A stretch of 12,651 nt of DNA from Phycisphaeraceae bacterium (GTDB lineage: Bacteria > Planctomycetota > Phycisphaerae > Phycisphaerales > Phycisphaeraceae): the NCBI GenBank assembly GCA_029260675.1, contig JAJDCV010000098.1, positions 1 to 12,651 of the forward strand, in the 5' to 3' direction. The notes beneath the pieces are model-generated. The model worked only from the letters and a program-made list of their open reading frames with translations. It was not told the DNA's origin and searched no databases. Numbering within the stretch: the stretch's first letter is position 1; each line of letters opens with the position of its first letter. Below, in pieces: positions 12,541 to 12,651 of this stretch. Position numbers and translations under genes: made by a program.

Positions 12541-12592
12541 TCGCCAGAATGGCGAAAAAAATCTTTTTATTCCTAAACGATACATTTATAAT
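12541..12592 (+). promoter_or_regulatory. Hairpin followed by a possible rightward promoter
   Basis: TCGCCA (12541-12546) and TGGCGA (12550-12555) form a hairpin with a 3-base loop, followed by seven more A residues and then ATCTTTTT. A perfect TATAAT is at 12587-12592, with TTTTTA (12564-12569) at a 17-base spacing as a poor -35 box. If real, it would read rightward out of the window. The -35 match is only 3 of 6. Confidence 0.25.
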
Positions 12593-12651
12593 CATTTACG
12601 CCTCAACTCCGGAACCAATAGCCGGGTTGTGCGTCAGAATCCGTAGGGTTT

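Larger units (their letters stand above)
12325..12651. other. 327 bases upstream of the basic protein gene, without a supported gene
   Basis: The part next to the gene (12325-12410) is its G+C-rich, structured leader. From about 12411 the base composition turns A+T-rich, with dyads and a TATAAT box. Short minus-strand frames run in from the right edge to stops at 12603-12605 and 12596-12598. One of them could be the end of a neighbouring gene, but neither can be chosen from so few residues. Confidence 0.5.

Noticed and set aside
12490..12560. Possible c-di-GMP-I riboswitch suggested by GCCAAAGCC near the right edge
   Set aside because: The conserved core before it, the GNRA-capped stem and the tetraloop receptor are absent, and no gene follows on that strand in the window.
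12596..12651. Two minus-strand frames entering from the right edge (15 and 17 residues before stops)
   Set aside because: Either could be the end of a gene, but they overlap in different frames and neither shows a recognisable motif or a clear codon bias.

Overview
The window is G+C-rich and looks like a chromosomal segment of a planctomycete, most likely class Phycisphaerae. The indications are a subtilase with a PEP-CTERM sorting tail, a pseudopilin-like protein with a C-terminal 'DG' motif, a membrane protein ending in a zinc ribbon of the CxxCGYDLRG type, and a small protein with the SGSFWHAIMHRREGDFSN signature. The last two types are, from memory, common in planctomycete genomes. I saw no transposase, integrase, CRISPR array, tRNA or rRNA.

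Left part (1-3488). A gene tail resembling an Lrp/AsnC ligand-binding domain enters from the left on the plus strand. It converges on a two-gene minus-strand operon: an acyl-CoA synthetase (AMP-forming) followed 3 bp later by the zinc-ribbon membrane protein. A hairpin repeat lies between the converging genes. Divergent from the synthetase is a TPR/SPOR lipoprotein, which converges tail to tail on a PilZ-domain gene with only 13 bp between them.

Middle part (3489-9132). A minus-strand gene encodes a protein-kinase-like catalytic domain behind an unusual N-terminal region. Upstream of it on the same strand lies an M55 (DppA-type) D-aminopeptidase with all metal ligands present. Divergent from the peptidase is a Tat-exported metallophosphoesterase whose -10 box sits so close to its ATG that the mRNA may be leaderless. 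A pseudopilin-like membrane protein follows. It converges on a lone adenylylsulfate kinase (cysC), which has a strong intrinsic terminator and a recognisable promoter.

Right part (9133-12651). After 364 bases without a gene comes an exported subtilisin-like protease that lacks a propeptide and ends in a PEP-CTERM tail. A conserved small protein of unknown function follows it. A bidirectional terminator separates that from a minus-strand gene for a secreted, extremely basic, low-complexity coiled-coil protein. The leader of this gene is G+C-rich and folds into mutually exclusive hairpins. The last 240 bases are A+T-rich, contain several dyads, and have no gene I can support.

Much of the window concerns the cell envelope: lipoprotein, SPOR, D-aminopeptidase, Tat, PEP-CTERM and exported basic protein. 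The genes are mostly short, independent units rather than one pathway. No defence system or other recognisable new system is evident. The points most worth following up are the kinase with its methyltransferase-like N-terminus, the propeptide-less anchored subtilase with its companion, and the structured leader of the basic protein.
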